Positions 14,101 to 27,755 of a stretch of 64,000 nucleotides of DNA are shown piece after piece; the first letter of the stretch is position 1; each line of letters begins with the position of its first letter. This stretch comes from Camarhynchus parvulus (lineage: Eukaryota > Chordata > Aves > Passeriformes > Thraupidae). The stretch covers positions 17,368,569-17,432,568 of the forward strand of contig NC_044586.1 in the NCBI RefSeq assembly GCF_901933205.1, in the 5' to 3' direction. The translations under genes and the position numbers were made by a program. The notes beneath the pieces are model-generated. The model was not told the origin of the DNA. It saw only the letters and a program-made list of their open reading frames with translations, and ran no database searches.

Positions 14101-17100
14101 AAAATACAGAGGTATTTATGCAGAATAATAATTTTTGTACTTAAAATTCCTTCTGCAGCAGCTCAAAGGCAGATGACACTCCCTGTTCACCTCACTGGGA
14201 GAACTCAGGGTTTAAATAAGTCTTCTCTAACTTGTTAAAATTTCTTGGCAGTTAATTACCTTGGTCCTTAATTACATTCATTTCCCTGTGGAAATTCCTT
14301 TGACAGAGATTCTCCATCGCATGACTGCTGGAAGATTTCCAACAATTCACGTTTTTCCCCATTAATTTCAGACTCAAATATTGACTCGTTTTGGGACTGA
14401 AGTGACAATAAGACTGAATTTGTGATATGTAGAGCTGGATATACATGTCCTGGGGTATAGTATATAAATTAATTCATTCCCCATTGGGTGACTGAAATGC
14501 CTGCTGTCTACGGGAATTCTCAAAGTTTGTGCTTCAGCAGCAAATCAAAAAGAATCATGTGATGATGGCTTAATGCCTCTGAAGAGAATGGAAGTGTCAG
14601 AGACTCTTTAGCTCATGATGAGATAAGTTAGTGAGAGAGTACAAGACCTGAATGCTGGAATTAAGCACAGGCTGAAACACCGAAGTTTCTAGATGGTGGA
14701 GGATAAACCCCCTTTCCCCTGTGGAAGCCACATTGATCACTGGATTGCATGCAGTGGTGGAAATAAGTTCCAGTGGTTGTGGATGTTTTGAACAAATCCA
14801 ATTGGACTTGGAGGCAAAATGAAGCTCAAAAGCATTTTCAGACTCATGGTGTCTATATCAGTTTCTAGCCAGCTGCCTGCCGGCACTGCTGAGAAGAGAT
14901 CCCAGTCTGAAGTAACAGCACAGCATTCCTCCTCCACCCAGGGCTTTCCTCAGCCTCATTCTTCAAAAATAAATCCAAGCACCTCTTACGAAAAGAAGTT
15001 TAAGGAATTCTATGTGGATTCCTATGACAGGAAATGTCCTCCAGGCTTCCCCTGCTTTCAAATCCTTAACTGCCTTCCCATCTGATGATGAAAGTGCCTG
15101 TGCTGCGCTACCACAGCTCCTGGCAATTTCTCAATAAGTAGACCCCCCATGGCAGTGTGGTCCTATCCAGCAGGTCCTTGTGTTCTGAGAATTGAAAAAA
15201 ATTCTTCCATTTCCTCAGAAATCTTTGGATGATGTTCATAATTTACCATGTCTTATTATAGAGGGCTACTGTTCTGCCCAAAAGGGCTGTTTAATCAGGT
15301 CTTTCAGCCATAATCAGATGAGAGATGCCTGCTTTTCCAGCTAATTCCCAGAAATAATGCCTGTCCATAAAGGAGGAATTGAGCCTGACATGAATGTACT
15401 TTTTGAAATCATATTGCTATTAGCCAGAGCTTGCTACATATCTGGAAATAGAGCCTGCAATGCCAGATAGAAGAGTAATTTGCTTTTATTTCGAAGGACT
15501 CCTAAAATTTTTCTATGATAATTTAACTTTTTACTAGGATATATCTGGTAGTTTCTGTGTTATATGTTGAGAGGATGGGGGGGAATAATGCTTGTTTAGT
15601 TTTCATTCGCAAGTTATTTTTCCTCGGTAAAATTTTTGAAGTATGTCTCTAGCAGAAATGTAAAATCCCCAGTGTCTGTTCCTTGCATGTGTTTCCATTC
15701 AGAGGGTTACAGATGCTCAATCACAGGAAACAGTCATGGCAACACAAGAGACAGAGAAAATTAACAAGGCACAGCAAAGCAGAAGGAAATCTGTGCAAGT
15801 ACAGAACCCAAAAAATGGGAAAAGGACAGATAATCTACATGGACAGGATATATGGACTTCCAGGTATTACTTACCTGTACATCTTGCAACATAATTGCAG
15901 CACAGTTGTAGTTCTAGCTGGTATATGGCTTTGGGGTCAGATGTGGCCAGAGAGGAATCAGAGCACTAAAGCAATCACAATAGCCATGCATGTGATTTAA
16001 GGTATAGAAATTTTAAAAGTCAATTAAAAAGGGAAAACACTAGAAAGGCCTATACATCATAAATATGTAAAAAAATATATATTTTTTTCTCATTATTTGA
16101 GATAGAGGCAGGGCTAGGATATGGTGAGCAGTTGTGATATCCTCGTCAGGAGGTTTTCCAACTGTCAGTACCTTCCCTGATCATTTGGCATTTCTCCTAG
16201 GAGAGCAAGTACTTAGGAGTGACCTGGGAAATGGAAACTTAGAAAGCTTGGTGGGTTTTAGCTGATGTCAAATTATTCCTATCTATTATTTCTTTAATAA
16301 GTTTACCAAATGCAGCACATAAGTGCTTTTAACAGAGACAGGCATTTGAAGCTGTGGGAGTTTTGTATCCTCACTAAGACACTTCACATGCAGAGATTAT
16401 TTCCTTTCCCATCAGCAAGGCACAGAGAAATAACTGAATTTAAATATGCCATGAATTGTGAACTTTCATACTAAGACTCCTATCTTGTGCTGTGTTGTTA
16501 TACTCAAGGTCTGAGGGTTTTTGAGGAGCTCTGACTACAAAATAGGGGACAGAGAATCTCAGATTCTAGGTGAAAGTAAGTGGGAAAACAGGGGAAGGGC
16601 CTGGGCCTGTGAAGATGAAGGGATGGACAGGAGCAAAATGGGAGCATCTGAGACTGCAATAAAAGCTAATAAAGTAAAGAAAAAGAAAAATTGTAGATGG
16701 GTAGAAATCACAGTACCCCATAGCCCAGCAGCCTTTTTTATTTCCTTTCAGCTCCCCCATCAGTGCATCACTCAGGTTATTCATGCATCACCTGGTGCCA
16801 TTCTGCAAGAGCAGCTTGCTTTGATGAGCCCAGAACATGGATTCAGCAGCCCCTGTGGACTCTGAGAAAGCAGACAAGGTGAGACAGCAGGGTTTTCTGT
16901 AGGCACTCCTCTTCTAAAGCAAAGTGAGTGCTTCCCTGCAGGAAAACCATCTATTAGGTGCACTTTAGTGTGGAGATAAGAGTGCACTATCTGCAAACAA
17001 ATTATCTCTATTGATCTGCCCGGTTAGGTGTGCCTGCCAACATGTCATTAACTCCCTGTCAGGGCTGGAGGAACCTGAAATGCAATAACACAATTTCAAT

Positions 17101-20100
17101 GCATCTTTCTGGCCACAATCTCATTCCCTCAAGAAAAACCCTGAGGAATTCGCCTTTTCTCTCCTGCTGGACAATTTCACATCCCAACTTGCTATATATA
17201 TTCCAGGAGATAATAAAGTGTGTGCTTGGAGGGGAGAAGGTTTTTAGGTGTGTTAGTCACAACCACTGGTTAAGCTTTTATATACAAGGGAAGTAGGCAA
17301 CTGAAACAACTAAAAGAAGCTTAGTAGGAAACAAACAAACAAACAAACCAGTACAAATATTAAAGCATTTTTTTTCTGGTTTCTGCAAAGGATGCACTTT
17401 GTAACTGAGTTGGAATTGCAGCCGGGCTCAAAAGTTAATTGAGAAACATAGTCTTTCCCACTTAGCATATCTCCTAGAAAATCTGAGCTGTTTTCTTGCT
17501 TGTCTTGGGCCTAAATTTTTAAAAATAATTGTCTTAATACACTCTGTTCCCTAACATAATTTCTTTTTTTAACATAAACTAACTGTGTTCTCTTTTTTTT
17601 AAGGGGAATTTGAAAAATGTTTCAATCAGTTCTGGAGGTTTACAGTTCACTGTTGGTTTAGAAGACAGTAACTCACCAAAATTATTTCTATTTTTATCAA
17701 ATGGGGTAAAAACTTCCTCAGGCAGTGGGAAGAGGTGTAGTTTGAGAGGCTGCCTTTATCTGCCCTCTCAGGAACTATGGCAGTTGCAGAATGAACTCTT
17801 TTGAAGTTCTTCAGTATGCTGTATTTAACAAATGAAAAACAAATTTAAATTTTCAGCTGCCTACAAAGATCTTGCCCTTAATCCATCGTCAGTGTTCTCC
17901 CTGCCATGTCATTCTTCCCTGGTACTGGTGTTTATGAGACTTTTGTGTTTTAGCAGCTCCTCCAAGTCGGCCTTGTTTCCTCCTGAGCCTGGAAAGAGAG
18001 TGAAGGTGGCACCATTCCCAAAGCCTTTCAGTCACTCTGGAGTTTGCCCCAAAGAGTTACCTCTGCACCCTTCAGAGGTTTTGAAGGAGGAAAGGGCCAT
18101 AAAGGCTTCCTGGTGATGATGGCAGAAGGATCAGGGACAGAAAACACCACAAAATAAGAAGAAGCAAAGGGAAGGCTAAATGTGCAGCTCAGCAGTGCAG
18201 TTCCTCTGCCCAGGAAAGCGTGGGTGACAAGAGTGGACAGAGTTTAAAGAGGGCAGATGGAAGATGAATGTAAGAGAAATACAGTTGCAGGTTGTTAACT
18301 ACAAAGGACGCTCATGAGCCACAGACTGTCAGACATTGGGAGAATATTGCAGAATTTTCCAAACTTGTGATCCCCCACAGGGAAGTAATTCTGGCTGTTG
18401 TTGAAGACATTTGGTCTGACCCAGGAGAGGTATTCTTACATTCCTGAGCAAGTAATCACCCTAACCAGAGCTGGAGGGTGGGGGGTTTATTTTTGGCTTG
18501 GGTTCTTTTCTAGAATGGAAGGTCAGAGGCCAAAATGGGACACAAAGAATGAGGGACCGAAGCTCTTCTTTGAGGTGTTTGGTTTTTCTTCTTATCAAAA
18601 CTTCAAACACCAAGTGTGCTTGGGTTCTTTAAACACAGCATGACTTCCCATTTCATCTTGCCTGTTTTTCCTCTCTAATCTAAACTTATCTCTCTACCTA
18701 GAGAGTCCTGGATCCCTTTAAACTAACTTCAAGTACCTGGCTGAAGAATCTATACCTGAATCGAGGTCACTTGGAGGGTGTCCTTGCAGTCAGTGAACCT
18801 CCAGTGGGTGATTCATTTCTGAGGTGGTCTGCACCTCCCTCAGGAAACATGAATTAACCATGTGGGAAACCTAACCTGACCTTGTTTCTAATTTAAAAAC
18901 ATTAGCTAAGTGTCTAAATTGTCAGGGCCTCAAGTTAGGTAGGAACAGAATTTACTACCCTCGTACCTTTTGTCCTTTCAGAGATTTATTATTCTCATTT
19001 GTCCTGAAAGTTATCAGCTCTTTCCAATTTCCAATCCATATAAACCGTGGCACAGATGTTGTCACATGAGTATGAAATCAAACTATATGATAAATAAAAA
19101 TAAAGCACAGATGCTTGGGATCCTCCATTTCCAGATACTTTTCATATACAAGGAACATTATCAGGTTAAAACAGGACAAGTTTAATAGGCAGAATGGAGA
19201 TATTTAATTCCCCTTAAAATCCACAATTTTGCACTCTACAGCCAACAATGCAGGACCTGCCACAACATGTGGCCAATCTTCATTTTCTAAGTAGAGGAAG
19301 AAGGACCCATCAGGATTTTATTTGCCAAACTATTGTTATATCTGTTTATATTGGAATTCTTGTCTGATTTAGTAATTGAGCTGATTTTGCACACAATGAA
19401 ATGTTGTCATGATGACTTAATTTTGCATTTTCCTAGGGAAAAAAAAAAAGCAGATGCATAAATGAGGTTTTCTGTAAGAAATCTAATGGAATGGGATTCT
19501 TTAAAATGAGCACTTAACAATTCTTATTTGTAATACAGAGTACTACCTCAGCTTTCCTCCTGGAAGCATGAAAGAACTTACAAAATTATTCTACCATAGG
19601 CAGCAAAATTCTTCAAAACATTGCTATGATTTTTCGTTTTCTCCTCAAGAATTTCATTAGATGAGCAAGAGCAGTTTTGAGTCTTCAGTTTTGGCAGTAT
19701 CCACACAAACAGTGTGAGAGTTAAATGTCGTCTCTCAAGATTTCACAGTTCAGCTTTCATTTGATGAAGGGATGATTCATATATACTTCATGTTTTCAGA
19801 AGGGGTTTATCCAAAAGGGATTTCTCTGAGCAAGGCTTTCATGCTTCCTTTGTCTGGAAGGTTCAAGTATCATCATTTCACAGATGAGAACATTCCTGTC
19901 TGAGGATTCTCAAATGTCCACACTGAGGCTCATCCCTGTTTCTTCAGCAGTTATTGTCCCTTTCTCTTGTGATGGTTACAAAACACCAACCAGCACAGGT
20001 CTTCCTACAAAAACTGGTGGTCCCACATTTATGTTTTAGAATGACCAAAATCAGGGGTTTTACTAGAAGCTGGAAGGATCTTGAAAAAACTCTTTCAGAC

Positions 20101-20220
20101 CCTGGCTGAAAGACCCTGGCTGAAGCTCCTCTCTCACCCAACTTTGTTCTCTTCTTTAGAAACCTTTGTGCTCTGTTGTAAACAGCTGAGAAAAATTCCA
20201 TGGGAAAGAAACCAGTCAAA
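11191..20220. other. AT-rich non-coding sequence, no gene seen
   Basis: About 9 kb without a recognised gene. Minor items are an AAAC x5 run (17329-17348) and a perfect 20-bp A7-TATATA-T7 palindrome (16069-16088). Open frames reach 130 codons (12505-12897, +) but are low-complexity Leu/Ser/Phe-rich translations of pyrimidine-rich DNA. Confidence 0.6.
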
Positions 20221-20415
20221 GGGAAGGGAAGGGAAGGGAAGGGAAGGGAAGGGAAGGGAAGGGAAGGGAAGGGAAGGGAAGGGAAGGGAAGGGAAGGGAA
20301 GGGAAGGGAAGGGAAGGGAAGGGAAGGGAAGGGAAGGGAAGGGAAGGGAAGGGAAGGGAAGGGAAGGGAAGGGAAGGGAAGGGAAGGGAAGGGAAGGGAA
20401 GGGAAGGGAAGGGAA
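20221..20415. repeat. (GGGAA)39 pentanucleotide array
   Basis: Thirty-nine perfect GGGAA units (195 bp) lie between unique sequence on both sides. The tract is pure purine on the + strand. It keeps open frames on both strands (EGKGR-type on +, PFPSL-type on -), which explains the long spurious ORFs spanning 19,944-20,516. The lack of any interruption suggests a young, length-variable locus. Confidence 0.98.
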
Positions 20416-23400
20416 GGGGCTTTCCCATTTCCTAAGGTTCTACTGCCATTGTAATACTCAATGAGTACAAAACTTTGCACAAAGCATTGAAAACCAAAAT
20501 TGATCAGTAGTGTCAAATATTAATTAACCAGACCAGACTTCTTACTGGGAAAAGTGTCTTGGTGACTGAAATGGGTCTCATACTGCAGGTCTGGTTTTGT
20601 AAGTGAGGTGCATGAGCAAGTTGCTGCATAAGGCATGAGATGCTGCCTAAAAGAGCAGTATCTGCCTCCTTGAAACAGCTTTTCACACACTTTCTCTGTG
20701 TCACTCTATATGTGATATGGCTCAGCTTATTATCATCAACCAAAGACCATAAATAGAGAGCAAAAGTTAGTATAGAGAGTAAAAGCTTGCTTAAGAAAGA
20801 GAGAAACATGTTGTAGTTAAAACTTATTTATACACAGTCTTTGCAGACATTTCAGATACATTTTGGAGGGAGGGGAACACAGTTCTTGGATCTGCAGTTC
20901 AAAGACCATTATCTCACCAGATTATTTTCTTGTTGATTAAAATGAAAGGTAAGAGTTTAGCTAAATCTCCTTCCCTTTCTTTTTTCCTCATGATCTTTCA
21001 CTTTTTCCTTCCTCATAAAGAGCTGGATACTTTTATCAAATAAGTATTCCTAAAAACAATGATATCCATTCTATTTGCATGACAGCTAGAAGAGAAATTA
21101 ATTATCTTTCTCTCATATTTCCATGTAATTCCTCTTTTTGAAAATATTTTTTTCTCCCTTTGTGACTTTCTTCCTGGAAATTTTATTGTGCATCAATACT
21201 TGAAATCTCCCAAAGAACATAACATTCCAAATAGGAAAGAAAAAAAAGAACTTATTATGATAAATGCCTTCCAAAGACATTTCTTTATTTATGAGAATAT
21301 GAATACAGACCCTTTCATCAGAATATTATAACTCAGATCCTCATATGCCTCTGAGCCTGTCATTATTTATAAAAATAATGATGTGTCATTGCTATACACT
21401 CCTGATCTCAGCTGCAATTTAAGCACTCCAGGGAGGTACCAGCAGTGCCTAAATCATGAACTCTTTCCTCAACATGCTGTTTCATTTGGGCTGTTCTTCC
21501 CTGTCCTGCAGCAGCCTCCAAAATCAGCACCCACGGGGGCAGGGGTGATCCTTGGCTCAGCAGCTTCCCCACCCTGGGAGCCAGGAAAGGATGGAATAAA
21601 AAGAGTGGTTTGCCTTTCCTTGCCAGGAAGGATTGTCGTGTTAGAAAGGCACTGCAGAGGCCTTTTGGAGGTGCTGGTTCAGTTTCTGATCTTTACATAT
21701 TTCTTGCAAAATGTGAGAAAATTATTCACTCTGCCTTTTTTTCAGCACTAAACTTCTGACAAAGCAGGTTTTGGTGTTTCCTTCTTTTACTGTCATCTTT
21801 TTAAAGCATTCCTATTATGAGGGATCCTAAACAGGGAGATTAGCTTTATGTGCCCAAAATTTATTCCAGTGAGAGCCTCATATCAGTGGGGATGTACTGT
21901 AACAGCAATTCTGGAAATATTAGTGACTATTCATCAATTGCTTATGTAATTCAAGGTTAGAAATGCACCAGGGCTTTACAAGCAGATAAAAGTCAGCCAT
22001 ATTTCTAAACAAAGAATGCTCTTAGAAAATTGTGACAAACAATATCTAGAGTGGAGTGAATCAGACTCATAAATTTTACTAATTACTTATTCACCAAAAA
22101 TATGCATTTGTTGGACAGTCACATTTTTTGGGCGGTCAGTATTATTCACTGATATGCCTGATGGTTTAAAAATGGAAATGATATTATAAATACAAAAATG
22201 CTCAATTCAAACAAGATTTTTCAATTTATGCCTTCAAAATCAGTGTGAAGTTGCCAATATTATTTTAAATAGAGGCAATAAAGAATTAAAGATAGCACTT
22301 CTCTTCTGGTCAACTAAAACATTCAGTAATTCTGATTTATTCCATTTACAACCTGTGCTACTGAAAAAAAAAAACTAATTTAGCCCAGTGAAAATGTGAG
22401 GTAGCAGATATTGAGCTCATCTGGCTTAGAACAGGCAATTAGCAATAAATTTGGCATTTTTTCTTGGTTGGACTGTACAGCTGGCTGGATGTCCATGGTT
22501 TTTTTCATAAGCCAAACTACTAAGAAATGGTCTCTCCAGATTCTCAGACCTTTAGTGCCATGAATATAATAGCAAATGTCAAGAACAGAGTCAATTTTCT
22601 CAAATAAAAAAGAGGGTCTCACAAGGAGTATAAGGAGCTGTGTCACTGTCTACATTTCTGTCTCAGTGAAAGCTTTCAACTTTCAACTTTCTTTTTTCTT
22701 TTGTGTCAAAGATGGATTGGACTATCACTTATCATGGTGTCATGTTCCTTATAAAAGAGAATGTGGTAATACCAGGATATTTTCATGATCCTATTTTATT
22801 TAGTACTTCACTTTCTCAGTCATTAATTATTTTTGACAGTGCCTGGTGTTTCAGGTCATAGAAGCAAAATTAGCAGACTTGGTTCACTTTTGCCCAGAAG
22901 TGAACCATTTCTACTGCCAAACAGATCCCACACATTTCAATGTACTGACCCTCAGGGAGGAGACAGGACTGAATGCTGGCCAGCAGAAACTGAAGGAAGG
23001 TTATAGAGAAGGGAGGAAGGCCAGACGGATGATTCTTTCAGGACACCTTTCTGGTGTCTGATTTCCCAGGCAGGAACAAAGGTCTCATTTTGTGTGCCTC
23101 AAGGTAATGTCCCCCTGTGCTGTGACAATGACACACCAAAGATGCTCTCTCAGCATAAACCATCCTCTTGCTGACAGAGTCTGAGCAACTGTGCACCTCC
23201 ATCTTACATAAATGAAAGGGAATGAGGTTATTTTGCCTCTGTAAGTGGAAGGGAGGTCACTCCATGCACACTGGAGCATCACCAACCCAGCCTACCATTG
23301 TCCCTCTCTCTCCTCGCTGAGCAGTGCAATATGGGACAATGAAAATGGAGTTATTTGAAATACTGCCTGCCCACCTTGTGGTCTCAAAAAACCCCACATC

Positions 23401-24962
23401 TCTCTGTTCCCTCTCTTTTGACTGCCACTGAGGTTTATGTTTGCCTGCCAATACTTTTCATCTAGTCTGTACTAGGGTTGACATTTTGGAAAAGCAACTA
23501 TTTTTTTCCTGATGAAGGAAGGAATTGGACACCGTAGCAGCTTTTTGTCATGGGTAGTCCAAGAGAACTACAAACTTGAAATTAGCATGAACAGCATGGA
23601 CATTCTTCAGAGAATGAAAGGTCCAGCACTAGCCATGTCTTTTTGTTGAATTCCCATGTCAGTGATCATTGTAATGCCAATTTAAGCTACTGCTAAGAGC
23701 AAAAGGAATGAGATCAGTAAGAGGATTTGCCTCTAGATGAAGCACATGGTGTAAGTCTCTCCTAGAGATAAACCAGACTCACTGAACTATGAGTGTGACT
23801 TGTAAAAAATAATGATTTTGTAGCCTCTAGGTCTTCCTGCTCTTTCCACATTAGTAACTGGACCTTCCAAACTCAAATAGTATTTCAACTGGTGCTGCTC
23901 TGAAACAGCTTTGTGTGTGTATCTTCAATAAAAAAGAAAGAAATTAACCTTAAAAATATATTCTGTAATAAGGGATAGAAACCGCCTTCTTTCTGGTAGT
24001 ATTGAAAATGTAGTTAAGAAAACTTATCATGAAAGGAAAGCAGGAAATCATTTAGGGGAGACAAAGAACATAAAAAATCCTACTAATGACTAAATTCAAT
24101 ACAGAAACCTCAGTATTAAAAATCTATCATAATTTAGTCTGAAATCAAAATACTGATTTCAGATTTCAAATGTAGTGAGGGAGTGGGAGAATGGGAGAAT
24201 CCTACTGCTCAAATACCACTTGTCAGGAAATGGAGGAACCTGAAATTTGGTTTGGCTTCATGATCCATGCACTCTCATGCCACATCCCCTAAATACATCC
24301 AGATGCAATAAAAAGTGGCAATGTGGCATGTGCTGCATGCATTGACTTTATGACAGCAGCATAATCTGTTTACTTTAGGCTGCAGCTTTGGTCATGTTAT
24401 GTCACTCAGACACACAGATCTAGACATACTAAGACAAAATGAGGTTTCTTGATGCCTTCCATTTTAAGTTTAGAGCTCACCAAGCATAAGGTACCAATAT
24501 TCTATCTACTAATTTAAGGAAAAAAAGTAGCTGGAACCTCCTTTTTGTCAAAGGGGTAGAGGGAAAATGCAGAAGTGGAAAACAATTCAAGGACATGATT
24601 CCAGTTATTTATGCTGGTATCAGGTTGTTTTGAAATGCTGGTCATAAAGCTGAGCAGAAAGCTAAGACTGTTAGGTCTTATTTCTGTAATACGAGGTTTC
24701 AAAATGATTTAAGGGTACCTTTTCCATCTTTAGCGCCTGTACAGCCATTCAGGGTTATGCAACTTCAGCTCAAGAGACTGAAATCTCAATGTGGCCTTTG
24801 CTCCTTTTCCAGAAAGGTTAACAGGGCTTGCACCAATGGGAAAATGCTTCACACTCTCCCTGGAAGAAGCTTGGGAAAACTGTTTTTCCCATGTGGGACT
24901 TAGCCATTTTTCACCTTTTTCAGTGGCATGTGTGAATTTGTTCTCTGCTTATTGGGTAGGGG
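20416..24962. other. AT-rich non-coding sequence, no gene seen
   Basis: No gene, RNA or assignable repeat was found. Short A runs (for example near 22,365) have no associated retroposed copy that I can identify. Confidence 0.6.
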
Positions 24963-25019
24963 TTTTTTTGTTGTTGTTGTTGTTGTTTATTTTTTGTTTT
25001 TGTTGTTGTTGTTGTTGTT
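24963..25019. repeat. (GTT)n-rich microsatellite
   Basis: Two blocks of GTT repeats are separated by a T-rich interruption. It gives artefactual poly-Val/Phe/Leu or poly-Gln/Asn frames on the two strands. Confidence 0.92.
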
Positions 25020-27229
25020 CCTTTTGTACCGTTCCCATGAGCAGCTGGATGCTGGAGAAAGGATATTGCATTCTAGGGTTCAGGGACTTGGATGGGGTTT
25101 GTCGACTTGTGTTGACATGGTTTATACTTTTCATTCAGACACTCCTTCTTGTTCTTTTTGGAGTGTAATGGACCACAGCAGGCATTTTGAGTTAGGTATG
25201 CTGGGAGAAGGGCAGGCAGCTGGAAAAATAGGAGAGGATGCAATTTCATTATAGGATCTTCCTCTTGAATTCATTTAATAATTTAAATTGCATGGATGTC
25301 AGACAGGTTGCTTTGAGTACCCAGTAAGGGGAACTTTCTTTGAGAATACACTGGAGTTTTTGCACAATATTCAGATGTTTCTTTCAAAAACTGTGAATGA
25401 ATAGTTTTCCAGGGAAGTACTTTAAATGTACTGCTCCCTCCTTTCTTCCTCACTCATGGACACAGAGCTAGTTAAAAGGCACCTGAAAAACAGAATAAGC
25501 TCTCACAGCAACTGAAAACATCAGGAAGATATAGACACATATACACATAAAATCCAGAGGAAGTGACTATCTTTAATAAATTCTTCCAGTATTTGCAATT
25601 CAAATGTTATATTGGTGTGTGAATGCCAGAGAGAGACCTAAAATGAAAATGACTGGGAAGTCACTGTTTTTATTGCAAACAGAAAGAACAGTACAAGGTA
25701 ATCAAACAGCATACACAATGAAAAGCAAATTAGATTTCTGAAACTCTTCCTGATTCTACTGACTCCCATGTGGCACTTGCAACACGAGCAAGCAAACTTG
25801 TTTATTTTATAAGTAGCAGGCCAAATCCTTACACCCTTCCGCTTCCCCTAATGCCAATCTAACATCACAGGTGATGATAAATTTATTTAAGAGCTGCTTT
25901 CTCCGCCAGCCTGCAAAGGGATGTTACCTCCCTTCAGATTCTTCCAGTGAAGAGGGTAAGCTAGAGAAAGGAGGAGGGGCGGTCACAGGCAGAATATTAT
26001 TTTCTGGTTTGAGCTGGGTAAGGGGCAAAATCAGGCACAACCAGCTGCATTTGAAATGTCTGGGCTGCTCTGAAAATTCAAGAGTGAGCTGCAATTTGGG
26101 TAGTTGAGGAAAATAGAGACAAAGTCCACTGGGGATGTTAAAACATAATAATTTTCCTTCACAAAAAATAAGATACTCTCACATTTTGACCATAATACCC
26201 AATTAGATGGGAGAGTGGTAAGAAATATTGCAGGGTTTATATCTTGGTAGGGATAAATATGTAAATTGATCACCCCAGACAGATTGCCTGGAAGCCACTT
26301 CAACTAATGGTTCTCATTTCTCACTATTCTTCAGCATTTCTGTCCTCTAAGTATTTTTTACTATTTAACATCAGGGAACTTGGCAGTGACTCATATAATC
26401 TGTGTTCTGCCTTTGCCTCTCTCATAATTTCCCTGGGTGATCCTTGAACAAGTTACTTCATTAATTTTAATTGGATGCTGTCATGAGAAAAGACTTGTCG
26501 GGCTGGGCTGCGAGTCCACACTTATTCAATCCTTGTTCACACAAATTCCTGTTAATTCTAGTGGGAATTTTCTCGGTGTGAAGACTGCAAGATTTGCCCC
26601 AACTGCATGTGCTGAAAAGGCGGCAACAATTGGATATGTGGAGTCTGGTCATGTGCAGGTTTCTTAGAATCTGCTATTAAAACTTTTCTTGCTTGCCACT
26701 TGAACAAATTCAGGCTTTCACTGGTTGATTCCAACCACAGCAGGCATTCCTAAGCCAGTCTGTATTTCAGACTGTATTAGCAGCTCTGCCCTCTCCATTC
26801 AAACTTTGGGCAAGTCTTGGCCGTGAAGGAAAAAGCAAAAAAATTATGTGTGGTTATTTTTTTAACCTACCATTGTGAAGCAAAAATGAACAGGTAGATA
26901 CAGTTCTCATCTCCAAACAAAGAGCCCATGAGAAGGTGGTCAGGCTGGCTTCCACTGCAGCAGAAATCCAGCCAAATGTGGTTCTTCTGCAGAGGAGACC
27001 AGAGACAGTTTAAACAGCTCTTACAAGATTCTTAAGAATATGGCAAATAAAGGGGATGTGGAAACACTAGATTAGAAGGTGAGTGTGCTTTATTTACATA
27101 GCATTGTAGAGCAAATATTGCTATTATAATGAAAGCAGCGACAGCTTCTAATTAAACAACATCCTTTTAAACACAGGAGTACTAGAAAAATACAGGAGTC
27201 AGAAAAATTATTGGAACTGTGTAAAATAA
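25020..27229. other. AT-rich non-coding sequence, no gene seen
   Basis: Nothing recognisable as an exon, RNA gene or transposon; all open frames are short. Confidence 0.55.
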
Positions 27230-27264
27230 AGACAAAAATAATAATAATGATGATGTTAATAATA

Positions 27265-27312
<48 letters not shown>

Positions 27313-27325
27313 CAATAATATTAAT
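27230..27325. repeat. Compound (AAT)n / (TAG)n trinucleotide repeat
   Basis: AAT repeats with ATG variants (about 27,234-27,265) run through a short GGT block into about 12 perfect TAG units (27276-27312), followed by further AAT-type units. Confidence 0.92.
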
Positions 27326-27755
27326 ACTATGTTCTACCTGGACTCTCTGCAATTCCTCACACTTTAATTTCTGATCCTCAGGAGGCTGGGACAAGGCCCT
27401 GACATGTGAGAAAGAGGGAGAGGAAAATATTCTTGAGCATTACCTTCAAAACTGAGAAATAGCTGTGAAAGTACTCGTGACTTCTTTTTATTTATTCCTT
27501 TTCTTTGTAAATGTTTTTGTCCCAAGAGAATGTCCAGAATTCCTGCGGGAGTGACCAGTAAGGCTAGTAGCATACCCTGGCTGCCCTGAAAGGGCTTCAG
27601 TGTGAGAGTCTGTGCAACAGGATTTGGAAGCCCTGACATGTACATGCCACCAAGCATTTGGGTAAGAGGCAACCATGGTCACTGTCACCATGATTGGCAT
27701 AAAAGACTTTCAGCCCTCTAATTATGCACATACATTACCCAGGAGCCCTGAGATC
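27326..27755. other. Non-coding sequence, no gene seen
   Basis: A stretch between the trinucleotide repeat and the CR1 fragment with no recognisable feature. Confidence 0.5.

Noticed and set aside
19944..20516. Minus-strand 190-codon ORF and + strand 127-codon ORF
   Set aside because: Both are translations of the GGGAA array with short random ends.
22393..22410. TGAGGTAG, resembling the let-7 seed
   Set aside because: Only the seed matches; the rest of the mature sequence and a precursor hairpin are absent.
25871..26303. Overlapping short ORFs on both strands
   Set aside because: Mutually shadowing frames with no coding signal.
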